Origin: Bacteriovoracaceae bacterium | Lineage (GTDB): Bacteria > Bdellovibrionota > Bacteriovoracia > Bacteriovoracales > Bacteriovoracaceae | Reading direction: 5' to 3' | Assembly: GCA_025210745.1 (NCBI GenBank) | Contig: JAOARC010000050.1 | Location: 124,001-188,000, forward strand | DNA: 64,000 nucleotides | In this document: in pieces, positions 52,915 through 63,179 of the stretch | Layout: each line of letters starts with the position of its first letter | How positions within the stretch are numbered: position 1 is the stretch's first letter | Program-made: the position numbers and the translations under genes | The notes under the pieces: model-generated | What the model was told of the DNA's origin: nothing | The model's database searches: none | The model's input: the letters and a program-made list of their open reading frames with translations, nothing else

Positions 52915-55273
52915 AAGACCTCACACAGACATTCTTGATATCACAAAAAGTACAAATTTGATCACTGGATGGAGTCGGTAAGAATAAATTATCATTATTC
53001 ATATCTAAAACCTTTTGAGTTTCAAATGCTTCATAATCTTCTAAAACTTCATCAAAGTTCTCTATAACCTGAATTTTACTAAAAAGTTTAAGACCGGTTT
53101 GCTTAAGACTCTTAGCAAGATCTTTTGAATTAGAAATAATTAACGAACTTTCTAGCTCAGATAGGTTTATAAATCCTGTTAAAAACTCTTTTTCAAAAAA
53201 TGAAGGAGCCGTTTTTTTAGTATTTAATAAATAAAGCAAGACTTGAATTTTTGAAAACTCTAAAAGAGCTTTTTTACTCGGAATACTTGATGCTCCTCTT
53301 TTAAAGTCAAAAAGAACATTTACATTTCCTGTTCCAAAACAATCAATACTTCCAATATGAGATACAATATTAGATGAAATATCCTTTTCAAAAGTAAAGT
53401 TTAATCCATATTCTCTTTTAAGTTCTAAAAGCTCTAATATTGTACTAAAGGTAAAGTTCTTTACCTCTAAAAAGCTTAAGCTATACTCTATATCGTTTTC
53501 TAATTTATATTTATGAAGAGAAGACTTAATAAGATTTACATGTTCTTTTTCATCATACTCATTAAATGAACTTAAATACTTTTCAAGGACATCATGCTCA
53601 ACTAGTCCTATTTGAAGAGCAGATAGTTTTCCATTAATAGAAACATTTGGTGAATATTTTTGAATATATCTAACCCAATATTTCCTAGGACAATCAATGT
53701 ATGTCTGAAGTCTAGAAGCTGAGTAGTTTTTTATATTCTGATTATTTGCTTCAACATTAATAATATGTGATTTTGCATGAGTAATATCTTTTTTCTCATC
53801 TAAAATATTTAGATCTATTTCATCAAAAACTTTTTTCCAATATAAATCATGATCTAAAAGTCCTTTTTCAACCATAAAAGTGGCATTTGAACTTTCTATT
53901 TTTCTAATCAGACGACTTTTAAATATTTCGAATTCAAAGTCGCTACGTCTAACTGGTCCAATAGTAGCAAGTAAAGATTGAACCTCACTAGAATATTCAA
54001 CAAGATTGGATCTAATGGGTCCATGATTGGATGTTAAACAAAAAAGAACCTTTTCATTTTCATTAATATCATCAATATCTTTTAAACTTAAGGCCCTAAC
54101 TCCTTGTGTATCATTAATATTCACATAATAATTACGAGGAAGGTCTAAAGCTAAAGAATCTAAAAAGAGCCTAATATCAAATTCATCAATATTTGTATTT
54201 GCATCAGATAGCTCTTTCCAATCATTTAAAATCTGTTTAAAAAGCTGATAGACCTTAAGCCTTCTATAGTTTTTACCTTCAATACTATTTTGCATTATTT
54301 GATTTAATTCAAAATCAAACTCTTCTAAGCTTAAGATGTTTTTTGTTTTAATTAGCGAAATCCAATAATCTTTAAGCTCATTAAAGTCTGATTGTAAGAT
54401 ATTAGTGGGATATTTATAACTTAGATTCTTGCTTGCTAATTCTTTTATCATTTCAAAAGATGGATTCTTAGAACAGACAACAAGGCTTTCATACGAGCTT
54501 TTATAATTTTTAATACAACTACTTAACTCATTCTTATTAAAATAAATTATATCTTTTTTAGATAAGACTTTTTCTGATGATTCTATCTTAGAGATTGTAC
54601 TTCCAAATTTAGTTAGCCAACTAATCCAATCAAAGTCTGTTGCTTTTTTTTGTACATTTTCATCTAAAGGTATGAATATATTATTTCTAATACTTAAAGA
54701 TGTTATAAAATCTATTTGCATTGGACTTAAAAAATCAAAGCCCCAAAAAATTATATTTTTTTCAGTTTTATACAATGGTGGAAGATCTTCATGTCTATAT
54801 CTTTGGGATAAATCATAATAAGACTTATGCTCATCAATTATATCTAGTGCTTCTAAGATATGAGAAAAAGTCATGACGATCTGAGAAATATCATCATCAA
54901 ATTTTTCCAATAAGCTTTCTAAAATATCTTTATTTAAAGTATATGATCTAAGATCGGTTAAAATATCGAAGCATTTTTTAAAAAGTTCATAATTTGACCC
55001 AAGGCCAGCTGACTTCCATGCGGCTCCTAATATTAGGGCAAGACCTGATTTATTCTTTTTTTGGCTTAAAACTTCTTGTTCAAATAAAGCTTCAAACTCA
55101 TCTTTAATGAAATTTGATATGGTTTGCACATCAAACATTGATGCATCGCCAAACAAAGCTCTTGCTGTATCTGCATGAGACGGACTTGGTGTTATGACAA
55201 TGTAAGATTGATTTTCCTTTGAAAATTCAGTTTTTAGGCTGTGATCATTAGAAAAAAGTTTAATAGTTACCAT
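52904..55273 (-). CDS. addB: AddB-like nuclease subunit
   Basis: 789 residues, shorter than Bacillus AddB (about 1166). The N-terminal two thirds is a degenerate helicase; the Walker A position (TPSPSHADTARALFG) lacks GKT, so it probably does not hydrolyse ATP. The C-terminal nuclease begins ASRLQTYIDCPRKYWVRYIQ, has catalytic GSIDCF and VLFDFKRG, and ends with CTFCDIKNVC; the four cysteines should hold a 4Fe-4S staple. First gene of the pair, divergent from the Hsp33 gene. Confidence 0.83.
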   Translation of the reverse strand: MVTIKLFSNDHSLKTEFSKENQSYIVITPSPSHADTARALFGDASMFDVQTISNFIKDEFEALFEQEVLSQKKNKSGLALILGAAWKSAGLGSNYELFKKCFDILTDLRSYTLNKDILESLLEKFDDDISQIVMTFSHILEALDIIDEHKSYYDLSQRYRHEDLPPLYKTEKNIIFWGFDFLSPMQIDFITSLSIRNNIFIPLDENVQKKATDFDWISWLTKFGSTISKIESSEKVLSKKDIIYFNKNELSSCIKNYKSSYESLVVCSKNPSFEMIKELASKNLSYKYPTNILQSDFNELKDYWISLIKTKNILSLEEFDFELNQIMQNSIEGKNYRRLKVYQLFKQILNDWKELSDANTNIDEFDIRLFLDSLALDLPRNYYVNINDTQGVRALSLKDIDDINENEKVLFCLTSNHGPIRSNLVEYSSEVQSLLATIGPVRRSDFEFEIFKSRLIRKIESSNATFMVEKGLLDHDLYWKKVFDEIDLNILDEKKDITHAKSHIINVEANNQNIKNYSASRLQTYIDCPRKYWVRYIQKYSPNVSINGKLSALQIGLVEHDVLEKYLSSFNEYDEKEHVNLIKSSLHKYKLENDIEYSLSFLEVKNFTFSTILELLELKREYGLNFTFEKDISSNIVSHIGSIDCFGTGNVNVLFDFKRGASSIPSKKALLEFSKIQVLLYLLNTKKTAPSFFEKEFLTGFINLSELESSLIISNSKDLAKSLKQTGLKLFSKIQVIENFDEVLEDYEAFETQKVLDMNNDNLFLPTPSSDQICTFCDIKNVCVRSYGN

Positions 55274-55339
55274 ATTTTATGCTAAAGATTTACTACATTT
55301 ATCTTAATTTTAAAGTACCAAGGATTAAACGGAATTTCT

Positions 55340-56167
55340 ATGAAAGAAAGTAGACTATATAGCTTTTTAAACAACGATATTGGATTTAATGTTCATGTAA
55401 TTGATGGCAAAAAAATCCTAGAAGAGTTAGCAAAAATTCACTTTATTGGGCCAGTTGCCCTACCGTATTTTAACAATACTGTTTTATCATCAATGCAGAT
55501 GATCAATTTCTTAAAGCCTGGTGAAAATCTAGGTATTTATATTGATAGTGAAGAGCCATATTTTAGATTTAAAATTGAGATGGGACACTCTGGAAAAATG
55601 AGAACTCTTTTACTTCCTGAGGAATTTAAAGAGTTTCCTCATACGTTAAATGGAATAAGCAGAATCTCAAAGATTTATAATGGAAAGCAACCTTATACAT
55701 CAGTTGTTGAAATGAAAGATAGCTCTACAACTGATATTATTAACAATATCTTAGCTGGCTCTTATCAAACGAATTCTAAGATTTTGGTTGATGCTAATTC
55801 TCATAATGCACTTATGATCACAAAGCTTCCAAGAAAAGAGATCAAAAGAGTTATTGAAGATGAATTTGAAGATATTAGTATTGATACTTTTATGAAGGAA
55901 AATAAAGATTTCTTACATGATGTTTTACATACACCTACAATTGAAATTGAAAACCTAGTTAATACAATGGAAAGTAATAAGCTTATGTATATTGGTAGCA
56001 AAGAGCTTATGTTTCACTGCCCATGCTCAAAAGAAAGAATGAGCACAAATCTTCTCACTCTTCATGCAAATGACCTTAATGAAATTTTTGAAGATAAAAA
56101 CTCAATTGAGATTAGATGCGACTATTGTAATACTATTTATGATATTGAAAAGCCGGTTCATAACTAA
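55340..56167 (+). CDS. hslO: Redox-regulated chaperone Hsp33
   Basis: 275 residues (E. coli 292). N-terminal chaperone core and a C-terminal zinc switch FHCPCSKERM ... IRCDYCNTIY, a CxC-x30-CxxC arrangement. Oxidation releases zinc and activates holding of unfolded proteins. The N-terminal core is more diverged than the zinc domain. Likely part of the oxidative-stress set with OxyR, peroxiredoxin and thioredoxin elsewhere in the window, although I see no OxyR site in front of it. Confidence 0.87.
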   Translation: MKESRLYSFLNNDIGFNVHVIDGKKILEELAKIHFIGPVALPYFNNTVLSSMQMINFLKPGENLGIYIDSEEPYFRFKIEMGHSGKMRTLLLPEEFKEFPHTLNGISRISKIYNGKQPYTSVVEMKDSSTTDIINNILAGSYQTNSKILVDANSHNALMITKLPRKEIKRVIEDEFEDISIDTFMKENKDFLHDVLHTPTIEIENLVNTMESNKLMYIGSKELMFHCPCSKERMSTNLLTLHANDLNEIFEDKNSIEIRCDYCNTIYDIEKPVHN

Positions 56168-56188
56168 AATATAACAAGGTAGTACGAC

Positions 56189-56656
56189 ATGATTAACTTT
56201 AGACCAATGAATGAATCTGAGTTTAACTATATCATGAGTGATCCCCATGACGGATATATTGAAGGAATGGCCAGATCACAAAACATTTCATATGAAGATG
56301 CAAAAAAGAAAGCCGATGAAGAAATAAAAAAAATACTTCCAGATGGATTTTATACAAAAAATCATGAATTTTACTCTGTAGACTTTAACAATGAATTTGC
56401 TGGTTTTGCATGGGTAGAAGTAAAGTCTCAAAATAATAAAAAAGTAGCTTGGGGCTACAATATCTATGTTGAAGAAAAATTTAGAAGACAAGGTATTGCA
56501 AAGGAGATCTTTAAAATACTAGAAGAAAAACTAAAAAATGATGGTGTTAAACAAATTAATTTTCACGTATACGCCGATAACGAAAAAGCCATCGCACTAT
56601 ATAACCAATTTGGATTTGAAACAACAAATATTGTAATGAGAAAAATTATAGATTAG
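56189..56656 (+). CDS. GNAT-family N-acetyltransferase
   Basis: 155 residues. Acetyl-CoA loop YVEEKFRRQGIAKEIFKILE (RxxGIA) and the C-terminal ADNEKAIALYNQFGFETTN are standard. Substrate unknown. AAGGTAG ribosome site; 21 bases after hslO, so probably in the same transcript. Confidence 0.88.
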   Translation: MINFRPMNESEFNYIMSDPHDGYIEGMARSQNISYEDAKKKADEEIKKILPDGFYTKNHEFYSVDFNNEFAGFAWVEVKSQNNKKVAWGYNIYVEEKFRRQGIAKEIFKILEEKLKNDGVKQINFHVYADNEKAIALYNQFGFETTNIVMRKIID

Positions 56657-56657
56657 T

Positions 56658-57680
56658 TTATTTAAACGGATTAACAAACTTCATTTCTAAACCTTGCTGT
56701 TTTGGCCCAGCAAAGATACGAGAGACAATATCACCATTATCATACATTCCGCAGAAATTTTCAGCTCTAGCCCCATAGGCCATAACAGTTGAGATAAGGT
56801 TTCCATTTTGAGATCTTATGTACTTACTTTTCTTTTTATATTCTTTCCACTGCTTGCCTTGTTTTGGAAAAGAGATATCTTTTGTTGCTGCAGATGTTAC
56901 TAAGAACAATGTGTCTCTATTTGTTTGAACATAGTCTTGAAAATAAAAAACAAGCTTATTTAGTTTTGATAATATATCTTTTGCCTTAGTAAAGTTATTT
57001 GATTCAATCGCTTTTTTAAATGAAAAATCTCTTACGATAAAGTTATATCTATTTTTTCCAGACTTATACATCGAATGCACTGATGCGATATTTTTATCTA
57101 ACTGAGTAAAACATTCTCCAGTATAACAAGATTTATCATAATAAACTTTATCTTCTTCATAGAACTGCTTTGTTTCTGCGTGAAAGAAGTCTTTATCATT
57201 AGAACTCTTTTGCATTTTCCATACAGTGGCTGTTTTTAAAAACTCTTTGTTTTGTTTACATTGTGGCCTGTATATAGATTGTGCCTTTGTCATCTGCGTT
57301 TCAAAAACTCCAGTAGAAAAACTTTGCTTTTCAAAGTAACTCCAAAATGGTTTTTGAGAAAAATCATCACATGAACTTCTAATATTTTTCTTTCCTGTTA
57401 TCTGACTAAAAAAACCTTCATAAGAGCTAGGTCTTAATTTATAAAGATTATAATCCCAAGCTTTTCCATAACATGTGAATTTTTCAAAATATGATGTGTT
57501 TTGAGTTGTCTCATAATCATACTTTAACAAAGCCAGATGCTCTTCAGTAAAACCAGCTATTTGTAACCAAATAATCTTATTGGGCTGCAGACCAAATTCA
57601 TGTCTTTGCATATTTAAACTTGTAACTTGAGCACAAGAGGCAATAAAAATTAAAACACTTAATAATAAACTACGCTTCAT
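56658..57680 (-). CDS. Lipoprotein with possible alkaline-phosphatase-like fold, unknown
   Basis: 340 residues from the ATG at 57680, which has AAGG nine bases upstream. Lipobox LIFIASCAQ. The opening KIIWLQIAGFTEEHLALL and later FQDYVQTNRDTLFLVTSAA loosely recall the strands of the alkaline-phosphatase/sulfatase fold (first metal strand and TDHG strand), but the metal-binding Asp and His residues are not present, so an enzyme is doubtful. Several paired cysteines. It overlaps the upstream membrane-protein gene by 11 bases. Confidence 0.62.
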   Translation of the reverse strand: MKRSLLLSVLIFIASCAQVTSLNMQRHEFGLQPNKIIWLQIAGFTEEHLALLKYDYETTQNTSYFEKFTCYGKAWDYNLYKLRPSSYEGFFSQITGKKNIRSSCDDFSQKPFWSYFEKQSFSTGVFETQMTKAQSIYRPQCKQNKEFLKTATVWKMQKSSNDKDFFHAETKQFYEEDKVYYDKSCYTGECFTQLDKNIASVHSMYKSGKNRYNFIVRDFSFKKAIESNNFTKAKDILSKLNKLVFYFQDYVQTNRDTLFLVTSAATKDISFPKQGKQWKEYKKKSKYIRSQNGNLISTVMAYGARAENFCGMYDNGDIVSRIFAGPKQQGLEMKFVNPFK

Positions 57681-58230
57681 TAAAAACAACCTTAAGCTTT
57701 AAAGCATTTATTATCTGCAATGAAAAAAGATAAATTAATGCAAATCCAATATATAAAGATTCTAACTTAAATATATATAGTAAATAAGTGATACAAATTA
57801 TTCCTAATAATTTAAAAGCATGTCTTATTACATAATGAGAAATATTTTTTGGTTTAATTAGTAGCTGCAACACACTTAGGGCCAATATGATATAACATAC
57901 TTGTATAAAAAGTTGTTCATCCTTTATCAAATTTAAAGATAATCCAATGACAAATGGAATTCTCCAAAATACCTGATTAATTTTCTTAGTAATTAGCCTT
58001 GTTCTTTGTATAAGGCATATAGAACAAAACCCACTAACAAAAAGTGATAATGAAACCTTTGAAATCATAGGATATACATTTAAAATTTCACTAATCGAAA
58101 ATACAATAAATCCCATGAAGAAACAAAATTGGATAAATTTACTCAACTTTAACGTTTTTAAATGAGCTAATCCCTTAATAGATGAGAAAAGTACTAAGAA
58201 TAACAAAACAAAATTAAATGTGATTATCAT
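57670..58230 (-). CDS. Multi-pass membrane protein, unknown
   Basis: 186 residues with about six hydrophobic helices (FVLLFLVLFSSIKGLA, FCFFMGFIVFSISEIL, YIGFALIYLFSLQIINAL) and a basic loop containing LIQRTRLITKKINQVFWR. No family recognised. Coupled by overlap to the lipoprotein gene downstream and divergent from the Fe-S oxidoreductase gene. Confidence 0.65.
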   Translation of the reverse strand: MIITFNFVLLFLVLFSSIKGLAHLKTLKLSKFIQFCFFMGFIVFSISEILNVYPMISKVSLSLFVSGFCSICLIQRTRLITKKINQVFWRIPFVIGLSLNLIKDEQLFIQVCYIILALSVLQLLIKPKNISHYVIRHAFKLLGIICITYLLYIFKLESLYIGFALIYLFSLQIINALKLKVVFNEA

Positions 58231-58311
58231 GACTTAAACTATAAATTATTGTATATTATAAGCATATATTTTTTTAATTGATTTGTTATTTTTGTACTTG
58301 GGAGGAAAACC

Positions 58312-60309
58312 ATGGATATGGTTAATGCAACGAGAGAGGTATTCTGGCAAATACCTACGAGCTTTAAAATTGCGATGTATGTTTTTATGTTTGCTGCACT
58401 GGGAATTTTTGCAGCTGGCCTTTTAAAAAAATACAAATACGTAACAAAAGGCAATGGATATAAGAGCTTATTAGATCCAAAAAATCTTCAATGGAAAAAA
58501 TTCTTAGAAACAATTCTTTTTACGGGAAAAGTTACAAGAAGTACGAAAGTAGGAATTTTTCATAGTTTAATTTATTATGGATTCACAATTCTGTTAATTG
58601 CAACTGAGCTAGTAGCAATTCATGCAGATACTCCTTTTCAGATTTATAAGGGAACAACATATATTGTTATTTCATTTTTAGCAGATTGGGCTGGAGTTGC
58701 AATCTTAATTGGTTTAGCTCTTGCTTACAAAAGAAGATATATTGATAAACCAGATTACTTAAGTGCAACAAAACCAAAGAATGAATTATTCATGTATGGA
58801 ATGATTTTTTCTTTAGTTATAATAGGATTTGTTCTAGAAGCACTAAGACTTATTGGTTCAGGAATGCCTACTTCTGAAGCAATGTGGTCACCAGTTGGTT
58901 GGTTTGCCGCAACAATCTTAAATACAATTGATCTATCTGAAGGAACTTTAGTAGGAATTTACAAAGGCCTTTGGATGTTTCATATGATTAATACAATGGC
59001 ATTCATTGCTTGTATTCCTCATACAAAATTCTTTCATATTATAGCGGCTCCATTTAATGCTCTTATCACTCCAAATAGAAGAGGAGCTGTTTTAGATGTT
59101 ATGGACTTTGAAGATGAAACGGCTGAAACATTTGGACTTGGAAGAGCAAGTGAGCTTTCATCAAAACAAAGAATGGACTTAATCTCATGTGTTGAATGTG
59201 GAAGGTGTACACAAGTTTGTCCAGCAAACTTAGCAGGAAAACCACTTAATCCAAAAACAATCATCACAAAGATGAGAGATGTTATGGATGGCCAAGAGGA
59301 AGTTGATTTTTGGGAAACGGCGACCTACTCAGAAACAGAATTAGATTCGTGTACTACTTGTGGTGCTTGTATGGAAGAATGTCCAATGAATATTGAGCAC
59401 GTTCAATCAATTATGGGATTAAAAAGATATAAGGCCCTAACACTAGGACAAATTCCAGCTGATGCAGCAACTGCTGTTAATAATATTAGAGTAAATGGAA
59501 ACCCTTGGGGTGTTTCTCAAGATGATAGATTTAACTGGGCAGATGGACTTGATATTCCAGTGATTGAAGCTGGTAAAAAAGTTGATTACTTATATTATGT
59601 TGGATGTGCAGGTTCTTACGATTCATCTAATCAAACAGTTGTAAAAGATACTATCTCTTTAATGAAAAAAGCAGGTGTTTCTTTTGCTGTTATGGGTAAA
59701 ACTGAAAAATGTAATGGTGATCCAATTAGAAGATTTGGTGATGAGTATTCTTTCTTTGAAGTTGCCATTGAAAATATTGCAAATATGAATCAGTATGACT
59801 TTGGTAAAGTTGTTACTCATTGTCCCCACTGTCTTCATACTATTGGAAAAGAATATGCTAAATTTGATGATGGAGATTTTGAAACAATTCACCATACAAA
59901 GCTATTAGCTGATCTTGTTAAAGCTGGTAAGCTGACTCCAGCTAAAGAAGTTAAAGAAGAGCTTACTTACCATGATCCATGTTATCTTGGGAGACACCAT
60001 GGTGAATATGATGCTCCTAGAAGTATCTTAGAAGCAATTCCAGGTGTTCAAATTAAAGAAATGGAAAAGAATAAAGATAAAGCTCAATGCTGCGGTATGG
60101 GTGGTGGAAATATGTGGTACGAAGTTCACGAAGGATCTGATCTTGTAGAGGGAAGATTAGTTCACGTAGGAGAAACAAAAGCTGCAAAATTAGCTACATC
60201 ATGTTCATTCTGTATGATAAACTTTAACTCAGGTAAAGGAAAAGTTAAAGAAACTGAAGAATTACAGGTGGAAGATATTGCATCGATTCTTAAAAAATCT
60301 ATTGATTAA
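58312..60309 (+). CDS. Membrane-bound Fe-S oxidoreductase (HdrD/GlpC-like, CCG domains)
   Basis: 665 residues. N-terminal membrane module with five to six helices (1-265), similar to NarI-type cytochrome b subunits. Two 4Fe-4S ferredoxin motifs follow: CVECGRCTQVCP and CTTCGACMEECP (about 290-375). Then come two CCG cysteine-rich domains: VGCAGSYDSSNQ with CNGDP and THCPHC, and HDPCYLGRHHGEYDAPR with QCCGMGGG. It should pass electrons between a cytoplasmic donor and the quinone pool; in many bacteria such genes accompany electron-transfer flavoprotein and acyl-CoA dehydrogenase. GGGAGGAA ribosome site. Confidence 0.92.
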   Translation: MDMVNATREVFWQIPTSFKIAMYVFMFAALGIFAAGLLKKYKYVTKGNGYKSLLDPKNLQWKKFLETILFTGKVTRSTKVGIFHSLIYYGFTILLIATELVAIHADTPFQIYKGTTYIVISFLADWAGVAILIGLALAYKRRYIDKPDYLSATKPKNELFMYGMIFSLVIIGFVLEALRLIGSGMPTSEAMWSPVGWFAATILNTIDLSEGTLVGIYKGLWMFHMINTMAFIACIPHTKFFHIIAAPFNALITPNRRGAVLDVMDFEDETAETFGLGRASELSSKQRMDLISCVECGRCTQVCPANLAGKPLNPKTIITKMRDVMDGQEEVDFWETATYSETELDSCTTCGACMEECPMNIEHVQSIMGLKRYKALTLGQIPADAATAVNNIRVNGNPWGVSQDDRFNWADGLDIPVIEAGKKVDYLYYVGCAGSYDSSNQTVVKDTISLMKKAGVSFAVMGKTEKCNGDPIRRFGDEYSFFEVAIENIANMNQYDFGKVVTHCPHCLHTIGKEYAKFDDGDFETIHHTKLLADLVKAGKLTPAKEVKEELTYHDPCYLGRHHGEYDAPRSILEAIPGVQIKEMEKNKDKAQCCGMGGGNMWYEVHEGSDLVEGRLVHVGETKAAKLATSCSFCMINFNSGKGKVKETEELQVEDIASILKKSID

Positions 60310-62164
60310 AATATTTATAGTGGCCACTTTTATAGTGGCCATACCTTCTTTATCTAGTACACCAGATTCAATTCTAGAGAATTATCTAAAGTCTACTCAA
60401 ATAAACTCTATCGAAGCACAAGAAATATCAATACGAGAATTAGAAAACCTAAAACAAGTACAATTCAATAAAGTTTTTTTAAAAAATATACTTTTTTATA
60501 CCCCATCTCAATACTTACAATTTGGAACAAAAGATAAATGTAGCTTTTACGACCTTATTTTAGCAAATTTAATTAGAGATAAAAAAGGTGAGATACAAAT
60601 TTTCTACCTGGATATAGTAAATAACAAAAAAATCAAAACCGTATCTATAGGAAGAAAAGCTTTTATTAAACAGATCATTCCTAAAGTCTGTCCTGAATCT
60701 TTAAAGTTTGCTCAATATTTTCAATTAAGCTATCTACAAAAAACTCTCTCTAAGCTTGAGCTTAAAACGCCTCAAAATCTTGAAGAGTGCAAAAGTCTAC
60801 GCAAAAAGCTTATTTTTGATCATAAAAGTCCATACTATTGCTATCTCAATAAAGAGATCAAAAAAATAAACTCTTTAAAGAATCAAATTTCTTTGACTAC
60901 GACATCCCAATATAAAGCACTAGAAAAGCTCAAAACCAAGCTTAGAAAGTCGCAAAAAATTGCTCAAATAGTTAACATTAATGCACAGGGATACATTAAT
61001 AACTTTTGCACTCATATGAACAATGAACAAAAGTTCTGTGGTTATTTTTTAAATGAAAATTTCTATAAAAAAATCGAACAAAAAATAGAAAAGCCCTATC
61101 ATATAAAGAATCACTGTCTTGAACTATTTAAATCATTTCACAAAAAAAGTTTAAAAACTTGTATTTCTCAATTAAAATCTAATGACAATATATGCATAAA
61201 TCTAAATAAGTTTGATAAAGCTCTCTTACCAAAACCGTCATGTAATCAAATTTCAAAAGCTCTAAACCACTCTTCCCTCTACACTAACTATCACGATTGC
61301 CCAGGTCAAGTTAACAATGAAACAATGATTAATATTTCCAGACTATATTATCATTTTGCATCGGAAGAACCATTTGTTCAAAAAGATTGCATGATGAATA
61401 CAACTTCAACTTATGCATCATACAACTTAGCTTTTAATGGAGAAGAGACATGGGGAACAAAAGCATGCTTTGATGATACAATAAATAATGAATATAAATG
61501 TTACAGTACTGTCCTAGGAAAATCTGATAATGAACAGCTAAGTCTTGAGAAGAACATTCATAAAATACTTAGTAAAAAAAGAGGTATTCGCAATAATACA
61601 AAATGTAGTATAATTAATAAAAGTTCTTACAATCCGATTTTACTAAAATATAAAAGTGGCTGTTTTATTTTAAAAGGAAATAAAGGTTGTGCAGAAAAGA
61701 ACTGTGACATTGAAGTTATTTTAGATCAAGAAAAAATTAATTTTATAGATATCACTTCAACTTTTAAAGATGAGTATTTTGCAAGTACTTATCAAGGCTC
61801 TGGAAAATCTCAACAAAAGCTATTAACAAAGAATTTAAACTTAAAAACAAAAAGTATATTTAACACAACAATCTTAAAAGAACAGTTTAAAAATCATCCT
61901 CACACTATTTTACATGCAATAGGCTGCAAGGAACACCTCTACCCTTCCCTATTTCAATTATCTCATCTTGGACAATGCTCAGCAATTGGAATTATAATTG
62001 ACGGTTACATTGAAAATAATTCTTCTATTTCACTTATCGTTAGATCAAGTATAGACGCCTTACATTCTCCAAGAATTATTCACTGGCAAGACTTGTTTAA
62101 TTCAATAAAAGGCTATCAATCCAGGCATCCTTTAAGTAAATGGACTCTTTATGCTCTTTACTAA
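60278..62164 (+). CDS. Exported cysteine-rich protein, unknown
   Basis: 628 residues starting at a TTG (60278) with GGTGGA before it, inside the end of the Fe-S oxidoreductase gene; a TTG at 60302 is a second option. Signal peptide KIFIVATFIVAIPSLS. The mature part has 20 cysteines, an even number, spread from residue 87 to the end and often near charged or aromatic residues, so a disulfide-stapled periplasmic or surface protein is likely. No domain recognised, no lipobox. First of three overlapping genes for exported proteins. Confidence 0.68.
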   Translation: MHRFLKNLLIKIFIVATFIVAIPSLSSTPDSILENYLKSTQINSIEAQEISIRELENLKQVQFNKVFLKNILFYTPSQYLQFGTKDKCSFYDLILANLIRDKKGEIQIFYLDIVNNKKIKTVSIGRKAFIKQIIPKVCPESLKFAQYFQLSYLQKTLSKLELKTPQNLEECKSLRKKLIFDHKSPYYCYLNKEIKKINSLKNQISLTTTSQYKALEKLKTKLRKSQKIAQIVNINAQGYINNFCTHMNNEQKFCGYFLNENFYKKIEQKIEKPYHIKNHCLELFKSFHKKSLKTCISQLKSNDNICINLNKFDKALLPKPSCNQISKALNHSSLYTNYHDCPGQVNNETMINISRLYYHFASEEPFVQKDCMMNTTSTYASYNLAFNGEETWGTKACFDDTINNEYKCYSTVLGKSDNEQLSLEKNIHKILSKKRGIRNNTKCSIINKSSYNPILLKYKSGCFILKGNKGCAEKNCDIEVILDQEKINFIDITSTFKDEYFASTYQGSGKSQQKLLTKNLNLKTKSIFNTTILKEQFKNHPHTILHAIGCKEHLYPSLFQLSHLGQCSAIGIIIDGYIENNSSISLIVRSSIDALHSPRIIHWQDLFNSIKGYQSRHPLSKWTLYALY

Positions 62165-63179
62165 AATTATTTTTTTCATTATTCCTTTAATTGGCTACGC
62201 GAATCTCAAAGAGCTTGAAACAAAACAAAGCGTCAATAATATCCGTTATATATCCAGTGATGGTAAAGTCACATATTTTCAAAGTTTTTCAGGTAAACTT
62301 AATTTAAACATTAATTATAAGTCACAAGTTATTCTAAAAGAAAAGAAAAGCTCTAACTTTATCGTTCACATTAGCAAGGAAAAGAAAAAGGTTCTCGTTG
62401 CACTAGATACAACATATCACTCTTATCTAAATGCAAATAAAACACAAGAAATCTTTGTAGGAGATTACGCTAAAAACAATCTAGAATACTTAGGAGTTGG
62501 TTTAAGCCCCAAATTACATCTAAAAGATCAATTTGCAAGCTACTTTAATCCTATAAAAAGTGAAGTATATGTTCACAATTTAAAAACTCAAAAAATTAAG
62601 ACCTTTAAAATTATCAATAAAACAAACCCATATTTTGTGCCTCAAGTAAGAATGGTCTCTGCGACAGAAATTATTTATACCGATATAAATGACAAAGGCT
62701 ATCATGCAATTGTTATGTACTCATTTATAGATAAAAAAATTACAAAAATATTTAAAGCAAATACAGCTTATAAGCTCCTAAGCTTTTCTTTATACAAGGA
62801 TAACCTTTATATTAGTGAAGTATCGGTGAACCCTAATTTACCGGGAACTAAATTCTTTCAAATTCCTTTGTATAATAATAACAAATTCAAAAAGCAAATA
62901 CCTATATACTTAAGCCAATTTAATGATATCGTTAACTTTCAATTACTTGAAGATAAACTTTTTTTTATAAAGACAGTAAACTACAACAAAGAGCTTAACA
63001 AAGCCTACACAGATATTGCTTATCTCGATCTTAAAAACAACCACTTAAAAGTGATTACAAAAAATGAACAAATTAAACAAATAATAAAAATGGACAAGAT
63101 TCTACTTGGATTAAAGGCCGGAAAAATTTATCTCATTTATGGAAATGCAAATAAACTTAAAAATGATAAGGTAAAGTAA
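62151..63179 (+). CDS. Exported protein with beta-propeller-like repeats, unknown
   Basis: 342 residues, signal peptide (FTKIIFFIIPLIGYA). The mature protein is made of short strands of about equal spacing (NIRYISSDGKVTYFQSF, SEVYVHNLKTQKIKTFKI, DIAYLDLKNNHLKVITK), each near a step like those of TolB/WD-type propellers. No cysteine. It begins 14 bases inside the previous gene, so coupled. I cannot name a function. Confidence 0.67.
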   Translation: MLFTKIIFFIIPLIGYANLKELETKQSVNNIRYISSDGKVTYFQSFSGKLNLNINYKSQVILKEKKSSNFIVHISKEKKKVLVALDTTYHSYLNANKTQEIFVGDYAKNNLEYLGVGLSPKLHLKDQFASYFNPIKSEVYVHNLKTQKIKTFKIINKTNPYFVPQVRMVSATEIIYTDINDKGYHAIVMYSFIDKKITKIFKANTAYKLLSFSLYKDNLYISEVSVNPNLPGTKFFQIPLYNNNKFKKQIPIYLSQFNDIVNFQLLEDKLFFIKTVNYNKELNKAYTDIAYLDLKNNHLKVITKNEQIKQIIKMDKILLGLKAGKIYLIYGNANKLKNDKVK

